The position numbers and the translations under genes were made by a program. Under the pieces are notes generated by a model, which was not told where the DNA came from, did not search any database, and worked only from the letters and a program-made list of their open reading frames with translations. A stretch of DNA of 64,000 bases from Candidatus Krumholzibacteriota bacterium (lineage in GTDB: Bacteria; Krumholzibacteriota; Krumholzibacteriia; JAJRXK01): the NCBI GenBank assembly GCA_029262065.1, contig JAJDAC010000050.1:32545-96544 (forward strand), in the 5' to 3' direction. This document shows, piece after piece, positions 1 through 8,830 of this stretch. Each line of letters opens with the position of its first letter. Position 1 is the stretch's first letter.

Positions 1-1860
1 CGGAGTCCAGCTTCCCGTGCAGTCGCCGGTAAGGACGCCCACCACGTCGGGGATCGTGTCCCCCTCGCTCAACTCCACGTTTTCACAGAAGAACTTCCAA
101 CCACCGGCGGGAAACGCATCGATTGCACCTACCGCGAACTGAAGCAGCAGTGACGCGTCGTACGCGCTGATGGTGCCGTCGCCCGAAACGTCGGCGGCGA
201 TATCCATGGGGCGGATGATGTCTTCGCCGCAGCCCACCGCTATGTCGGCGAGACTCGGATCTTCAGCTCCGACCACACACTGAAGCACATATGCAGCGTC
301 GAGCGCCGATATGGTGGGGGTTTGATCGAAGGGGCGTTCGAAACTCAACTGCACATTTTCGCCGTGCGTCAGGCATACCTCGTATGACCCGTCGTCGGCC
401 GAGACCGCCCGTAGCACGCGCGCTTGCTGCTGGCTGATCAGCACATTCGGCACACCGCGACTGGGATCCGACCAATAGCTCACGCGGCCTGGTGCGCAGC
501 GTTTCGTCACGCACAGCTGTCCGTCCACTTGAACGGGCGCCGGGTGCCCTTCGTTGAACACCACCTCTTCGAAACTCAGGTCCACGCACTCCAGGGGAGC
601 ATCGTCGAAAACCCTGGCGCGCAGTCGAACGAGGGTGCCCGCGGCCGGAAGCGGCTCGACGCCAGCGCCGGACAAGCGAATCTCGCCAGGGTGTGGCTGG
701 TAGAACACCGGAGCACCCCAGCCGGCCTCGCCCGCCATGGTAGCGGCGTCGTGCTGGGCGCTAAGCACCTCGAGTATTGGAACGCTCGTGACCACACGTA
801 CCATGTAGGAAGTGATGTACGAGTGTTCGCCGTGGGCAATCCGCAAATCGATGTCCACCTCGTGCCCGGCCATGGTATCGAGTTCGGGCAACGAAAATTC
901 CAGAGGTGCGTCCGGCGGACAGAACGGCGGGTCGCACGGAGCCACGTAGGTCAGTGTCGCGCAGTCCGCCTGCCAACAAATGGAAAGCTCGCGTGAAGTT
1001 CCGTCGGTGTCGGCCAGAGGCGACGCGAACGTAGCTCGGTGCAGGCAGCAGTCGGCCGTGGCTCCGCCCAACATGGCCGTCTGCTCGACGGGAGTGACGT
1101 CTGCAATGCGGTAGTGCTCGCCACCCAGTTCGTGACTCAGATTGCGCAACCAGGTTTCATTCAATGGCCACGTGGACACCGCGAAGAACCTGGTGTCGCA
1201 AGTTCCAATGGCCGTCAATATCTGTTCACGGTCGTCGTCCAGCGTTCCGTCGTAGGATCCGTTCAACGGCAACGCGCAATCCTGACTTTGAAGGTCGATG
1301 CCGTTGCCAATGTAGACGGCTGAAGTAGCGCCTTGGGCGCAGGCGGTGGTCAGCCCCAGGTACACGGCATCGGCCATCGCCGCGCCGCCCTGGGCAATGA
1401 GCTGGTTCAGTGCATCGCGCACCGCTTGCATGTTCGAGGTCATTTCCACTTCGACGGCAGCACAACCGGCGTACACCACCAGGGATGCCTGGTCTTGGGG
1501 GCCAAGGGTGTCTAACAGGTCCAGTGCGAGCTGCCGGGCGCCGTCGAGTTGGCCGGCCATGAGGGCTCCTGCCGACAGAATCAGGACAACTCTGCGGCCG
1601 CAGTTGCCCCCGCTCAGGGGGTCCACCTGCAGGTCGAGCACGGGCACTCCGTTTTCGTTGACTGATAGATCCCCGGCTTCCAGGGCACAGAGTGGATTTC
1701 CTAAGGGGTCGGTGACCCGCAGATCAACGGTGAGTTGGGGAAAAGAATCTCGGTCGAACTCCAGGATCTCAACTGCGCTTCGCGAAGAACCCGCGGTCAT
1801 TCCCAGAAGCAAGGCCGTGATTGTGGTCAGTACAGTAGATCGATAGCAGTGGTGGGACAT
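1..1860 (-). CDS. Secreted VWA-like / cohesin-like / dockerin protein (C-terminus beyond window)
   Basis: Reading the minus strand from ATG at 1860 gives 620 codons with no stop before the window edge, so the gene is cut at its 3' end. AGGAGGAAG lies just upstream of the ATG. Residues 1-29 are a signal peptide. Residues 40-270 look like a von Willebrand A domain, but the MIDAS Asp is missing: where DxSxS is expected (residues 91-100) the protein reads VVLILSAGAL. A cohesin-like beta domain follows (about 330-450, containing GWGAPVFY). Two type I dockerin-like calcium repeats follow at about 514-530 and 553-571 (DVSGDGTISAYDA). From the cohesin-like part on it is paralogous to the next gene upstream (1937-3757) and is probably co-transcribed with it. 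A FlgD-like tail is expected outside the window. Probable role: surface or matrix protein; no enzyme motif is visible. Confidence 0.8.
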   Translation of the reverse strand, partial: MSHHCYRSTVLTTITALLLGMTAGSSRSAVEILEFDRDSFPQLTVDLRVTDPLGNPLCALEAGDLSVNENGVPVLDLQVDPLSGGNCGRRVVLILSAGALMAGQLDGARQLALDLLDTLGPQDQASLVVYAGCAAVEVEMTSNMQAVRDALNQLIAQGGAAMADAVYLGLTTACAQGATSAVYIGNGIDLQSQDCALPLNGSYDGTLDDDREQILTAIGTCDTRFFAVSTWPLNETWLRNLSHELGGEHYRIADVTPVEQTAMLGGATADCCLHRATFASPLADTDGTSRELSICWQADCATLTYVAPCDPPFCPPDAPLEFSLPELDTMAGHEVDIDLRIAHGEHSYITSYMVRVVTSVPILEVLSAQHDAATMAGEAGWGAPVFYQPHPGEIRLSGAGVEPLPAAGTLVRLRARVFDDAPLECVDLSFEEVVFNEGHPAPVQVDGQLCVTKRCAPGRVSYWSDPSRGVPNVLISQQQARVLRAVSADDGSYEVCLTHGENVQLSFERPFDQTPTISALDAAYVLQCVVGAEDPSLADIAVGCGEDIIRPMDIAADVSGDGTISAYDASLLLQFAVGAIDAFPAGGWKFFCENVELSEGDTIPDVVGVLTGDCTGSWTP

Positions 1861-1879
1861 CGGGGCTTCCTCCTGGGGG

Positions 1880-1908
1880 GTCCGGGGGGAACCATGCGCC
1901 CCCCGGAC
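1880..1908 (-). terminator. GC-rich hairpin between the two dockerin-protein genes
   Basis: A perfect 10-bp inverted repeat (GTCCGGGGGG at 1880-1889 with CCCCCCGGAC at 1899-1908) has a 9-base loop. It lies between the stop of the upstream paralogue and the ribosome binding site of the downstream one. No T-run follows, so it may be an attenuator or an mRNA-stabilising stem rather than a full terminator. Confidence 0.5.
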
Positions 1909-1936
1909 TTGGGCTCTCGGCAAGTCTGGTCAATGT

Positions 1937-3757
1937 CTATTTGACCAGAGTCATCTTGTGAGAGCTCGACCACTCGCCCGCTTCAACGCGGACGAAGTAG
2001 GCCCCACTGGAGACTTTCACTCCTCTCTCGTTGCTACCGTTCCATTCCATGTTCACCAGGCCGTTCATCAGCTCTCCCTGCGCGAGAGTTCTCACCAAGC
2101 GCCCGGCGGCGCTATAGATGCGAACGCTCGTCGCGCGTTCGGAGGGCAGGTAGAACGAGATGGTGGTCTTGGGGTTGAAGGGATTCGGGTAACTGCCGAA
2201 TACCTTGAACAGCGTCGGAGTGGCGCCCGCACCCGAAGACTGCGAAATGACCGCCTCGACGGATCCGTCGTTGAGGGTAGCGGTCACGTGGGTGAGTTCC
2301 ACTTTACCGGTAGTCGTGGCGAACTGCAGTTCCAGTACCTTGTCCTGTCCTTGGACCAGTTCAGAACCCGCGAAAGCGATCCGCAGTGACGTGCCGTGCT
2401 GATTGCCGTGCACCATGAACGTTTCGCACAGCCCGGCGCCGCGGGCGCCCAGGAAACGCGATCCGGGATCCACGGTCATTTCCATGACGCCGCCGAAGAC
2501 TCCAGTGTTGGCGTCCATGGTCACAGGCACGGTAGCCACGTCATGATCGATCGACGTGTCACCCATGTGCATGGCAACGACGTGCATGGGCGCCTTGCCG
2601 CGTCCCTGACGCCATTTGCCGTCTACATCGCCCATGAGAATGGCGACGAACTCGTCGCCGCGATCTCCTGAGCTTGCACCGCACTGCCCTTCGTTGAAGT
2701 CAGAGCCGTTGTGGTTGCAGAATACCCATTCCTCGCCACCGTGGGCTGGGAACCGGTAGTTCTGCGCCGGGTGCGAGGCCAGCATCTGCAGGATCAGCGC
2801 TGCATCGTAGGGGCTGACGGATCCGTCGCCGGAGACATCGGCCACGTATTGGGCTGCGTCCGATCCGTCAGGAAGATCAACCAGCCCAAACGGGTTGGGT
2901 CCTAGCTCCACTGGAATCGGCTTGCCGATGACGAAGTGAAGAATCAACGAGGCATCGGTCACACCAATGCTGAGGTTCCCGGTGGCATCGTCATCTTCTT
3001 CCACGTACGGCCGCGAAAGGCGGATAGGCTTCGGCTGCTCGGGATCGCCCAGACCGTAGGGCAGGCAGTTGAAGCTGTAGTTGCCCGTGCCGTCCGTGAA
3101 CACGGTGTCGATGACCTGTTGGGCTTGCAGGATCACGCGAACGCGATCCACGGGCTCATCGTTCCGCCAGAACTTGATAGCACCACTACTGTGGTAGTCG
3201 TCCACGTACGCCTCGCCACTGTGGAGCATGGTGGTGATGGCGAAATTCGGCTCGTTGAACTCGAGGCTCACCAACTCGATGTCGGTGGCGTCACAGGCAA
3301 CGGCGCCCGCGTTGACCTCGAACATGAACCTGGCCAGGAGATCAAGATCCGGATCCTGGGGAATCGTGCCCGTATCGGGTAGCGGAGTGGCGCCGGCCGC
3401 CACAATGGTGATCAATCCGGGCGGATCCTCGTAGTAGACCGGGGAGCCCCAGCCCGCTAGTTCCGGAAGCGTTCCGGTGTGGACCACGAAGGGTGCTCCC
3501 TGTCGCTCTCGCGGGAACAGCATGTTGTCGGGGAGGTTGTAGCGGATCTTCATCTTGTAGCTCAAGATCTCGTGTTCCGCGTGGGCAACGTTGCGAATGT
3601 AGACCGGAAATTCCTTGTCATTGTCCCCCGGGGTAACCGAGGTGTTCTCCTCGAAGAAGACATCAACCATCGCCAGGGCTTGGGTTGGGGCAAGCAATGC
3701 AACCGCAAGTACGATTGCCAAAGTTGCTCTTCCCCAGCCGGCGTAACAGCTAGTCAT
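1937..3757 (-). CDS. Secreted cohesin-like/dockerin protein with FlgD-like (type IX-type) C-terminal tail
   Basis: 606 residues. The signal peptide covers residues 1-29 (ends AALA-type, QALA). Residues 35-185 form a cohesin-like beta domain (contains GWGSPVYY). An Ig/carboxypeptidase-regulatory-like segment follows at 190-235, and a dockerin pair lies at about 262-275 and 310-327 (DVSGDGSVSPYDA). A second beta domain covers 390-510. The C-terminal about 80 residues are the FlgD-like sorting domain (YPNPFNPKTTISF ... KMTLVK). The tail implies export across the outer membrane by a type IX-like route; this is an inference from the family. Cohesin-like and dockerin modules on one chain could allow self-association. 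It is downstream of a sigma-54 activator gene on the same strand and of a strong sigma-54 promoter match at 3862-3877. No catalytic motif was seen. Confidence 0.85.
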   Translation of the reverse strand: MTSCYAGWGRATLAIVLAVALLAPTQALAMVDVFFEENTSVTPGDNDKEFPVYIRNVAHAEHEILSYKMKIRYNLPDNMLFPRERQGAPFVVHTGTLPELAGWGSPVYYEDPPGLITIVAAGATPLPDTGTIPQDPDLDLLARFMFEVNAGAVACDATDIELVSLEFNEPNFAITTMLHSGEAYVDDYHSSGAIKFWRNDEPVDRVRVILQAQQVIDTVFTDGTGNYSFNCLPYGLGDPEQPKPIRLSRPYVEEDDDATGNLSIGVTDASLILHFVIGKPIPVELGPNPFGLVDLPDGSDAAQYVADVSGDGSVSPYDAALILQMLASHPAQNYRFPAHGGEEWVFCNHNGSDFNEGQCGASSGDRGDEFVAILMGDVDGKWRQGRGKAPMHVVAMHMGDTSIDHDVATVPVTMDANTGVFGGVMEMTVDPGSRFLGARGAGLCETFMVHGNQHGTSLRIAFAGSELVQGQDKVLELQFATTTGKVELTHVTATLNDGSVEAVISQSSGAGATPTLFKVFGSYPNPFNPKTTISFYLPSERATSVRIYSAAGRLVRTLAQGELMNGLVNMEWNGSNERGVKVSSGAYFVRVEAGEWSSSHKMTLVK

Positions 3758-3843
3758 GGTTAGACCTTTCTTAGCTCAGCTGGGGCTACGCAGATGGGGG
3801 GCATGGATTCCAGGGGCCTACCGGTCGGCGCAGCGAAAACAGG

Positions 3844-3861
3844 TTGTCGGTTGCCCGACAA
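3844..3861. promoter_or_regulatory. Palindrome TTGTCGG-n4-CCGACAA at the expected transcription start
   Basis: A perfect 7-bp inverted repeat with a 4-base spacer directly abuts the -12 element of the predicted sigma-54 promoter, so it would span about -10 to +8 of the transcript. The same heptamer arms occur in reversed order at 4984-5001, inside the 5' part of the adjacent activator gene. It could be an operator or a 5' mRNA hairpin. Confidence 0.4.
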
Positions 3862-3877
3862 AGCATCGCACATGCCA
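3862..3877 (-). promoter_or_regulatory. Sigma-54 promoter for the dockerin-protein operon
   Basis: On the minus strand the sequence reads TGGCATG-TGCG-ATGCT. It matches the sigma-54 consensus TGGCACG-N4-TTGCW at 10 of 12 conserved positions, and the invariant GG-N10-GC spacing is exact. It lies about 105 bases upstream of the ATG at 3757 in a 253-base intergenic gap. The gene on the other side of the gap encodes a sigma-54 activator. The only other element seen in this gap is the palindrome at 3844-3861. Confidence 0.65.
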
Positions 3878-4010
3878 TCACGCGCAAGCGGCTGCCGCGC
3901 ACACTCAACACGAGTTCCTGAAACGCGTTGCGCAGTAAACTCAAGTGTGGGAAGCAACTGCCGTTGCCGTGGATCGTATCTCTGGTGTTGATGAACTGTG
4001 TCCGCGACGT

Positions 4011-5048
4011 TCAGTGTTCGGTGTGTCCACTGATGCCCAGCTCCTTCAGCATTCGATGCAAGCTGGTGGGAAGCACGCCGGCGTCGCGGGCCGCGCGGGA
4101 AATACTGCCGCCGGCGCAACCGATGCGGTTCTGCCAGTAGATCCGCTTGAACTCGTTCATCACTTCCTGTTTCGCTTCCTGGTAGGGAAGCTCGAGCAGA
4201 GCACGGCTGGGATTCAGGCGAAACGGATCGACGTGGCGTTCTTCGGGCGGTAGGTCGCTTACCGAAACCTGGCCGCGCAGCGCGGCCGAGGCCATTCCCT
4301 GGATAACGACATTCTCCAGCTCGCGCACGTTGCCCGGCCACTCCCGGCCTCGCAGCACCGCGTAGACTTCTTTCGAAATCGGAAGGCTGGTAGCGCAGCC
4401 CACTTTGTGGGCGTGCTTCTGCATGAAATGCTGTACCAGCAGCGGAATGTCGGTCTTGCGGTCCGCTAACGAGGGTACCTGTACCTCCAGCATTTTCAGA
4501 CGGAAGTACAGATCCTGCCGAAACTGTTTGTTCTGGACCTTGGCCCAGAGATCTTCGTTGGTGGCGGCGATGATACGAGCGTTGGTGTGAATGTTCCGGG
4601 CTGACCCCAGCGGCGAGAATTCACGTTCCTGGAGAACGCGCAGAAACATGCTCTGGAACGCCAGGCTGATGCTGGACACTTCGTCCAGGAACACCGTGCC
4701 TTGGCCTCCCGTTTCGAAGGCGCCGACATGCTTCTCGCGGGCATCGGTGAACGCGCCCTTTTCGTGCCCGAACAGTTCGCTGCCGGCCAGCTCTCGAGGC
4801 ACATAACTCAGATCCACGGCGATGAACACGTTGCCGCGGGTCTTGGGGTTCTGCTGGTGAATGGCCTTGGCGACCAGTTCTTTGCCCGAACCGGTAGGCC
4901 CGCGAATCAGGATGGTGATCTGGGGGTCAGACCGTGCGACGACTTCGATCCGGTTGCGCAACTCGCGCATGACGCGACTCATGCCGACAAGGGGTTGTCG
5001 GCTGGGGTCTGACTTCAGCTGGGAAAGCATGGTGAGTCCATGAGCCAT
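4011..5048 (-). CDS. Sigma-54-dependent transcriptional activator without a receiver domain
   Basis: 345 residues from the ATG at 5048, chosen because GGGAG sits 9 bases upstream; an open frame continues further upstream without a ribosome site. It is an AAA+ bacterial enhancer-binding protein. It has Walker A GPTGSGKE (residues 50-57), a Walker B region VFLDEV, an arginine-finger region, and a C-terminal Fis-type helix-turn-helix (SISRAARDAGV). The sigma-54 contact loop reads GAFTDA rather than GAFTGA (Asp102); this is a tolerated family variant, with Thr retained. There is no N-terminal sensor domain, as in PspF, so activity may be set by a partner protein or by expression. It lies directly upstream of the dockerin operon that carries a sigma-54 promoter, which makes it the likely activator. 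Confidence 0.9.
   Translation of the reverse strand: MAHGLTMLSQLKSDPSRQPLVGMSRVMRELRNRIEVVARSDPQITILIRGPTGSGKELVAKAIHQQNPKTRGNVFIAVDLSYVPRELAGSELFGHEKGAFTDAREKHVGAFETGGQGTVFLDEVSSISLAFQSMFLRVLQEREFSPLGSARNIHTNARIIAATNEDLWAKVQNKQFRQDLYFRLKMLEVQVPSLADRKTDIPLLVQHFMQKHAHKVGCATSLPISKEVYAVLRGREWPGNVRELENVVIQGMASAALRGQVSVSDLPPEERHVDPFRLNPSRALLELPYQEAKQEVMNEFKRIYWQNRIGCAGGSISRAARDAGVLPTSLHRMLKELGISGHTEH
4984..5001. promoter_or_regulatory. Inverted repeat CCGACAA-n4-TTGTCGG inside the activator gene
   Basis: A perfect 7-bp inverted repeat falls in codons 16-22 of the sigma-54 activator. Its arms are the same heptamer as those at 3844-3861, with the order of the arms swapped. It could be an intragenic binding site or a coincidence. 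Confidence 0.3.
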
Positions 5049-5233
5049 TCTGCATTTCTCCCGACTTGGGTATTGTGCAGCGTTGACTCGAGGACCCCCA
5101 TGCGAATTTTGTGACGGGCGTTGGTTTTCAGTTCGTGGGTGGGAGCGTGCTTTATCCGAAACCCAGAATCCTGGCTTGGTACTATACTCACGCAGTTCGC
5201 GGCTATTCACTCGAATGAGAGGTCTGGGTCGGC

Positions 5234-6472
5234 ATGTCGGCATACGTGAGCCACCTCGAGGCCGCAATCGATGGAACGCGCCTGCCGGCGCGCGAGCAAC
5301 ATACTCTGCACGAGGGCAGGCCGCTCTGGGTCCGATATGACCTGCAGGAGGTCTCCAGAACGCTGAGCAAGGAGGCGCTGCGCCAACGACCGCCCACCCT
5401 CTGGCGCTATCGTGAGCTACTGCCGGTCGAGGACGAACGAGACATCATTTCGCTCGGCGAGGGCATGTCGCCGCTACTGCGTTGTGATCGTCTCGGTAGC
5501 TCATTGGGCCTGAGTACCCTGTTCATCAAAGACGAATCCCAAATGCCTACTGGTTCATTCAAGGACCGCGGCCAGACCGTCGCCATTAGCATGGCCAGGT
5601 CGTTTGGCGTGACGAGAGTTGCAATTCCTACCGCGGGCAACGCCGGCGGTTCGATGGCGGCGTACGCAGCCCGGGGGGAAATGGAAGCCTTCGTTTTCAT
5701 GCCCGAAGACACGCCCGAAATGAACCAGTACGAAACCGTCCAGGCCGGCGCGCGCGCGTACCTGGTCAACGGACTGATCGGTGATTGCGCGAAGATTGTT
5801 CTCGATGGACGCGAGAGAATGGGGTGGTTCGACCTCTCCACCTTGAAGGAACCGTATCGGCTGGAAGGTAAGAAGACGATGGGGCTCGAGTTGGCCGAAC
5901 AGCTGGACTGGTTGCTCCCTGATGTCATTTTGTATCCGACTGGCGGAGGCACGGGGCTCATTGGTATGTGGAAGGCATTCCAGGAGCTGCAAGAGTTGGG
6001 ATGGTTGAAAAGTGAACGCATGCCCCGAATGGTCGCGGTTCAATCGGATGGTTGTTATCCGATCGTCAGGGCGTTCGATTCGGGAGAGCGGTTCGCCCAG
6101 CCGTTCGAACACGCAACCACCATCGCGTCGGGTCTGCGGGTGCCGGCGGCCATCGGCGACTTCATGATTCTCGACGCGGTCAGGGAAAGCCATGGTTGTG
6201 CGATCGCGGTAGAGGACAGCCGAATTGTCGAATGGATGAAGGTCGCCACCGCAGCCGAAGGCATCTCGGTGGGTCCCGAAGCCGCGGCCTGTGTGGGCGC
6301 GGTCGGGCATCTCCTCGATTCGGGTTGGCTGTCGCCGCACGAGAGCGTCGTCTTGTTCAACTGCGGCGGCGCAAGGAAGTACCCGAAGTTGATGCAGGTG
6401 AATCTGCCCCGGCTGGACAAAGAGCAAGGGCTGGACTGGGCGTCGTTCGCGACGGACTTGCGACGCAGGTAG
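5234..6472 (+). CDS. thrC: Threonine synthase
   Basis: 412 residues. This is a PLP-dependent fold type II enzyme that converts O-phospho-L-homoserine to L-threonine and phosphate in the cytoplasm. The PLP lysine is Lys110 in GSFKDRG. The Asn-containing loop TAGNAGG and the phosphate-binding glycine run TGGGTG are present. The length fits the family. It is divergent from the sigma-54 activator (gap 5049-5233) and convergent with the sulfatase-like gene, so it is probably a single-gene unit. Closely related fold II enzymes such as threonine dehydratase are less likely because of the N-terminal segment with SLGEGMSPL typical of threonine synthases. Confidence 0.9.
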   Translation: MSAYVSHLEAAIDGTRLPAREQHTLHEGRPLWVRYDLQEVSRTLSKEALRQRPPTLWRYRELLPVEDERDIISLGEGMSPLLRCDRLGSSLGLSTLFIKDESQMPTGSFKDRGQTVAISMARSFGVTRVAIPTAGNAGGSMAAYAARGEMEAFVFMPEDTPEMNQYETVQAGARAYLVNGLIGDCAKIVLDGRERMGWFDLSTLKEPYRLEGKKTMGLELAEQLDWLLPDVILYPTGGGTGLIGMWKAFQELQELGWLKSERMPRMVAVQSDGCYPIVRAFDSGERFAQPFEHATTIASGLRVPAAIGDFMILDAVRESHGCAIAVEDSRIVEWMKVATAAEGISVGPEAAACVGAVGHLLDSGWLSPHESVVLFNCGGARKYPKLMQVNLPRLDKEQGLDWASFATDLRRR

Positions 6473-6523
6473 GCCTGATCGATTGCCACGGCGACAGGTA
6501 CCAGCGAGCTGCCAAACTCGCTC

Positions 6524-8830
6524 CTAACGTCGGGCGTACCGCTCGGTTCGCTGCTTCAATCCCTCGTGGTCGGGAAAGCGAGCGCGGGCCTGCTGCGCGT
6601 GCCCAGCCGCATCGTCCATCAGGCCCAGGCGCTCCAGGACCTCGAGGTACACATCGTGGTAGTCGGCCTCGCCGGGCTGAAGATCCAGCGATCGCGCGGC
6701 GTGTGCTCGGGCCTGGTCCGCGGCGTCATTCTGCGTGGCCAGGATCCAGGCGAGGCGACTGTGGGCCAACGCGACGGTTTCGCTACGCCCCAGGCTTTCC
6801 CGGTACAAGTACATTGCCCTCGTCGCATCGCCGTTGTGTTCGTGGGCCAGCCCCAGCAGCGCCAAGGATAGCGGGTCGTTTGCCAACGCGGCCGGCATGG
6901 GTTGAAGATAGGCGAGCAATAGAGCCCACTGGCCGCGCGCGCGAAAGTACCTTGCCTTCAGCTGGTGCAGCTGCGCGTCGGGGTCGAGTCGCTCGGCCGC
7001 GTCGAGGTTTTGTTGGCACTCATCGAGCGTTCCCGCCTGCAGACAGAGCCATCCCATGGCTACGTGCAGCAACGAGCGCGTCTTGTCGTCTTCCCCTCGT
7101 GTAAGACGAAGCCGGGTAAACGAAGTTGCTTCGGGCAATGAACCGGCCGCGGACAGGAAGCGTACGCATTCCAGGAACACGTTAACGTCGGGGGGATCCA
7201 ACTCCAGAATGAACGCGAAGCTCTGGCTGGCTTCTTCCGTGTCGCCCGCTGCCTGTTGCAATCGCGCCAACGCGATGCGCGGCTCCACCCCCGTCGGTTG
7301 TCGGCGCACCTCCACCTCATACATTGCGATCGCGCCTTGGGAGTCGCCGGCGTCTCGGAGGCACGCGGCGAGAAGACTTCGCGCGAAACCGTTCTCTTCG
7401 TTCGCGGCGAGCACTTCGCGCAGCAGGGACAATGCCTCGTCGTGGCGGCGTTGGCGAATCAGCTTCATGGCGCGGCGCACGCGCTTGCGTTCGCCGAGCT
7501 GTTCAGTGGGATCTGGACGTTTGTGCGTGGCCTGCAACAGCGTGTCATCTACCCTGGGTGGTGCCCCCTGTACGTAGCCAAGGGCCGCCAGGGCCTCCGC
7601 TTCCTGGACCGATGGTTGCCGTGACGATCGATCGGAGGAACCGTTGTTTGCGGCACGGACCAGACTATCGAGTTGCGACAGCAATGGCGCCGCCCAGGTC
7701 GCTCTTGTAATAAGATCAGTTTCTTCGTCCGGGTCGGTGGTCAGGTCGTAGGCCCGCGAACGCGCCGAACGAAACACCTTGTGCTGTCCGGCCCGCAGGC
7801 TGAACGAAGGACTCCACCCGAATGCCTCGTAGCCGTAGAGCGTCTCGGAGTAGAGCTCCCGGGGCTTCGTAGTCCCGTTGATCGCAAGCACGGTCCCGTC
7901 GGCCTGGAGTTGAGTCGTCGGATCTCCGCCGACCCACGCCAGAATCGTCGGCGCCAGATCGATCAGCCCAACGGGGGTTTGCACCACGCTTCCGGCTGCG
8001 ACCTCGCCGGGCCAGTGCACGATCAACGGAACACGCAGCGTGCTCTCGAACAGGAACAGGGAGTGCGTATCTTCGCCGTGCTCGCCCAGCCCCTCGCCGT
8101 GGTCGGAGGTGACCAACGTCAGCCGAGAGCGAGATCGCGGCCATTGCGCGAGCAACAACTCCAGCGCTGCGTCGGCCGCGGCGACCTCGCCATCGTAGGG
8201 GGAATCGGCGAAGCGGACCGCCAGTTGGGATGGCGGCGTGTACGGGACATGGGGCTCGAAGAAGTGCAGCCACATGAGCACGGGCGTTTCCTTTGGTTGT
8301 TGTCGCAACCACGCCAGCGCCGATTCGACCACGTCAGGAGCGGCCCGCTCCTGGACGTCGAACATCTTCAACTCCGATCCGGAAAAGCTATCGTCGTAGG
8401 GTGCGAATCCCCGGTCCAGACCGAAGCGAGAATCTACCGGAAACGCACCGACGAACGCCGCGCATTGGTAACCACGGGTTCGCATGGCTTCGGCCAGCGT
8501 GGGTATCTCTGGCGGTAGCCGGTAGGTGAGGTTGTTGCGCACTCCGTGGCGTAGAGGCAACTGACCGGTGAAGAGCGACGCGTGCGCCGGCAGTGTGATG
8601 GGCACCGGACTGACGCAGTGTGCGTAGCGCCGGCCCTCGGCGGCAAGGCGATCCATGGTGGGAGTGAGAGCTTCCGAATAGCCGTAGCAACCGACGCGGT
8701 CGGCGCGCAGCGTGTCGATAGTGATCAGGATGACGTCGGGTGGGGTCGCGGTGTTCGCGCAGCCGCATACGATCATGCAGATCAAGGAGCCCAGCAGGGG
8801 TCGTTGGATGTGTAGCCGCCGCGTTCGCAT
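6524..8830 (-). CDS. Sulfatase-like (alkaline phosphatase superfamily) lipoprotein with TPR C-terminus
   Basis: 768 residues from ATG 8830 (GGAG 6 bases upstream); an in-frame TTG 12 bases earlier is less likely. The N-terminus has a lipobox (IVCGC). Residues 20-350 form the alkaline-phosphatase-superfamily metal domain: DVILITIDTLRADRVG, then TSDHGEGLGEHG. At the sulfatase signature position C/S-x-P-x-R the protein has Thr79 in TLPAHASLFTG, so formylglycine cannot form. A Thr nucleophile is known in phosphatases and phosphoglycerol or phosphoethanolamine transferases, so a phosphoryl-transfer or hydrolase role is more likely than a sulfatase. Residues 430-768 are TPR helices. It is probably anchored in the cell envelope. 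The substrate is unknown. Confidence 0.8.
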   Translation of the reverse strand: MRTRRLHIQRPLLGSLICMIVCGCANTATPPDVILITIDTLRADRVGCYGYSEALTPTMDRLAAEGRRYAHCVSPVPITLPAHASLFTGQLPLRHGVRNNLTYRLPPEIPTLAEAMRTRGYQCAAFVGAFPVDSRFGLDRGFAPYDDSFSGSELKMFDVQERAAPDVVESALAWLRQQPKETPVLMWLHFFEPHVPYTPPSQLAVRFADSPYDGEVAAADAALELLLAQWPRSRSRLTLVTSDHGEGLGEHGEDTHSLFLFESTLRVPLIVHWPGEVAAGSVVQTPVGLIDLAPTILAWVGGDPTTQLQADGTVLAINGTTKPRELYSETLYGYEAFGWSPSFSLRAGQHKVFRSARSRAYDLTTDPDEETDLITRATWAAPLLSQLDSLVRAANNGSSDRSSRQPSVQEAEALAALGYVQGAPPRVDDTLLQATHKRPDPTEQLGERKRVRRAMKLIRQRRHDEALSLLREVLAANEENGFARSLLAACLRDAGDSQGAIAMYEVEVRRQPTGVEPRIALARLQQAAGDTEEASQSFAFILELDPPDVNVFLECVRFLSAAGSLPEATSFTRLRLTRGEDDKTRSLLHVAMGWLCLQAGTLDECQQNLDAAERLDPDAQLHQLKARYFRARGQWALLLAYLQPMPAALANDPLSLALLGLAHEHNGDATRAMYLYRESLGRSETVALAHSRLAWILATQNDAADQARAHAARSLDLQPGEADYHDVYLEVLERLGLMDDAAGHAQQARARFPDHEGLKQRTERYARR

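Noticed and set aside
6052..7104. Plus-strand frame running from thrC into the sulfatase-like gene
   Set aside because: Arg/Pro-rich composition typical of a wrong frame; it overlaps two well-supported genes.
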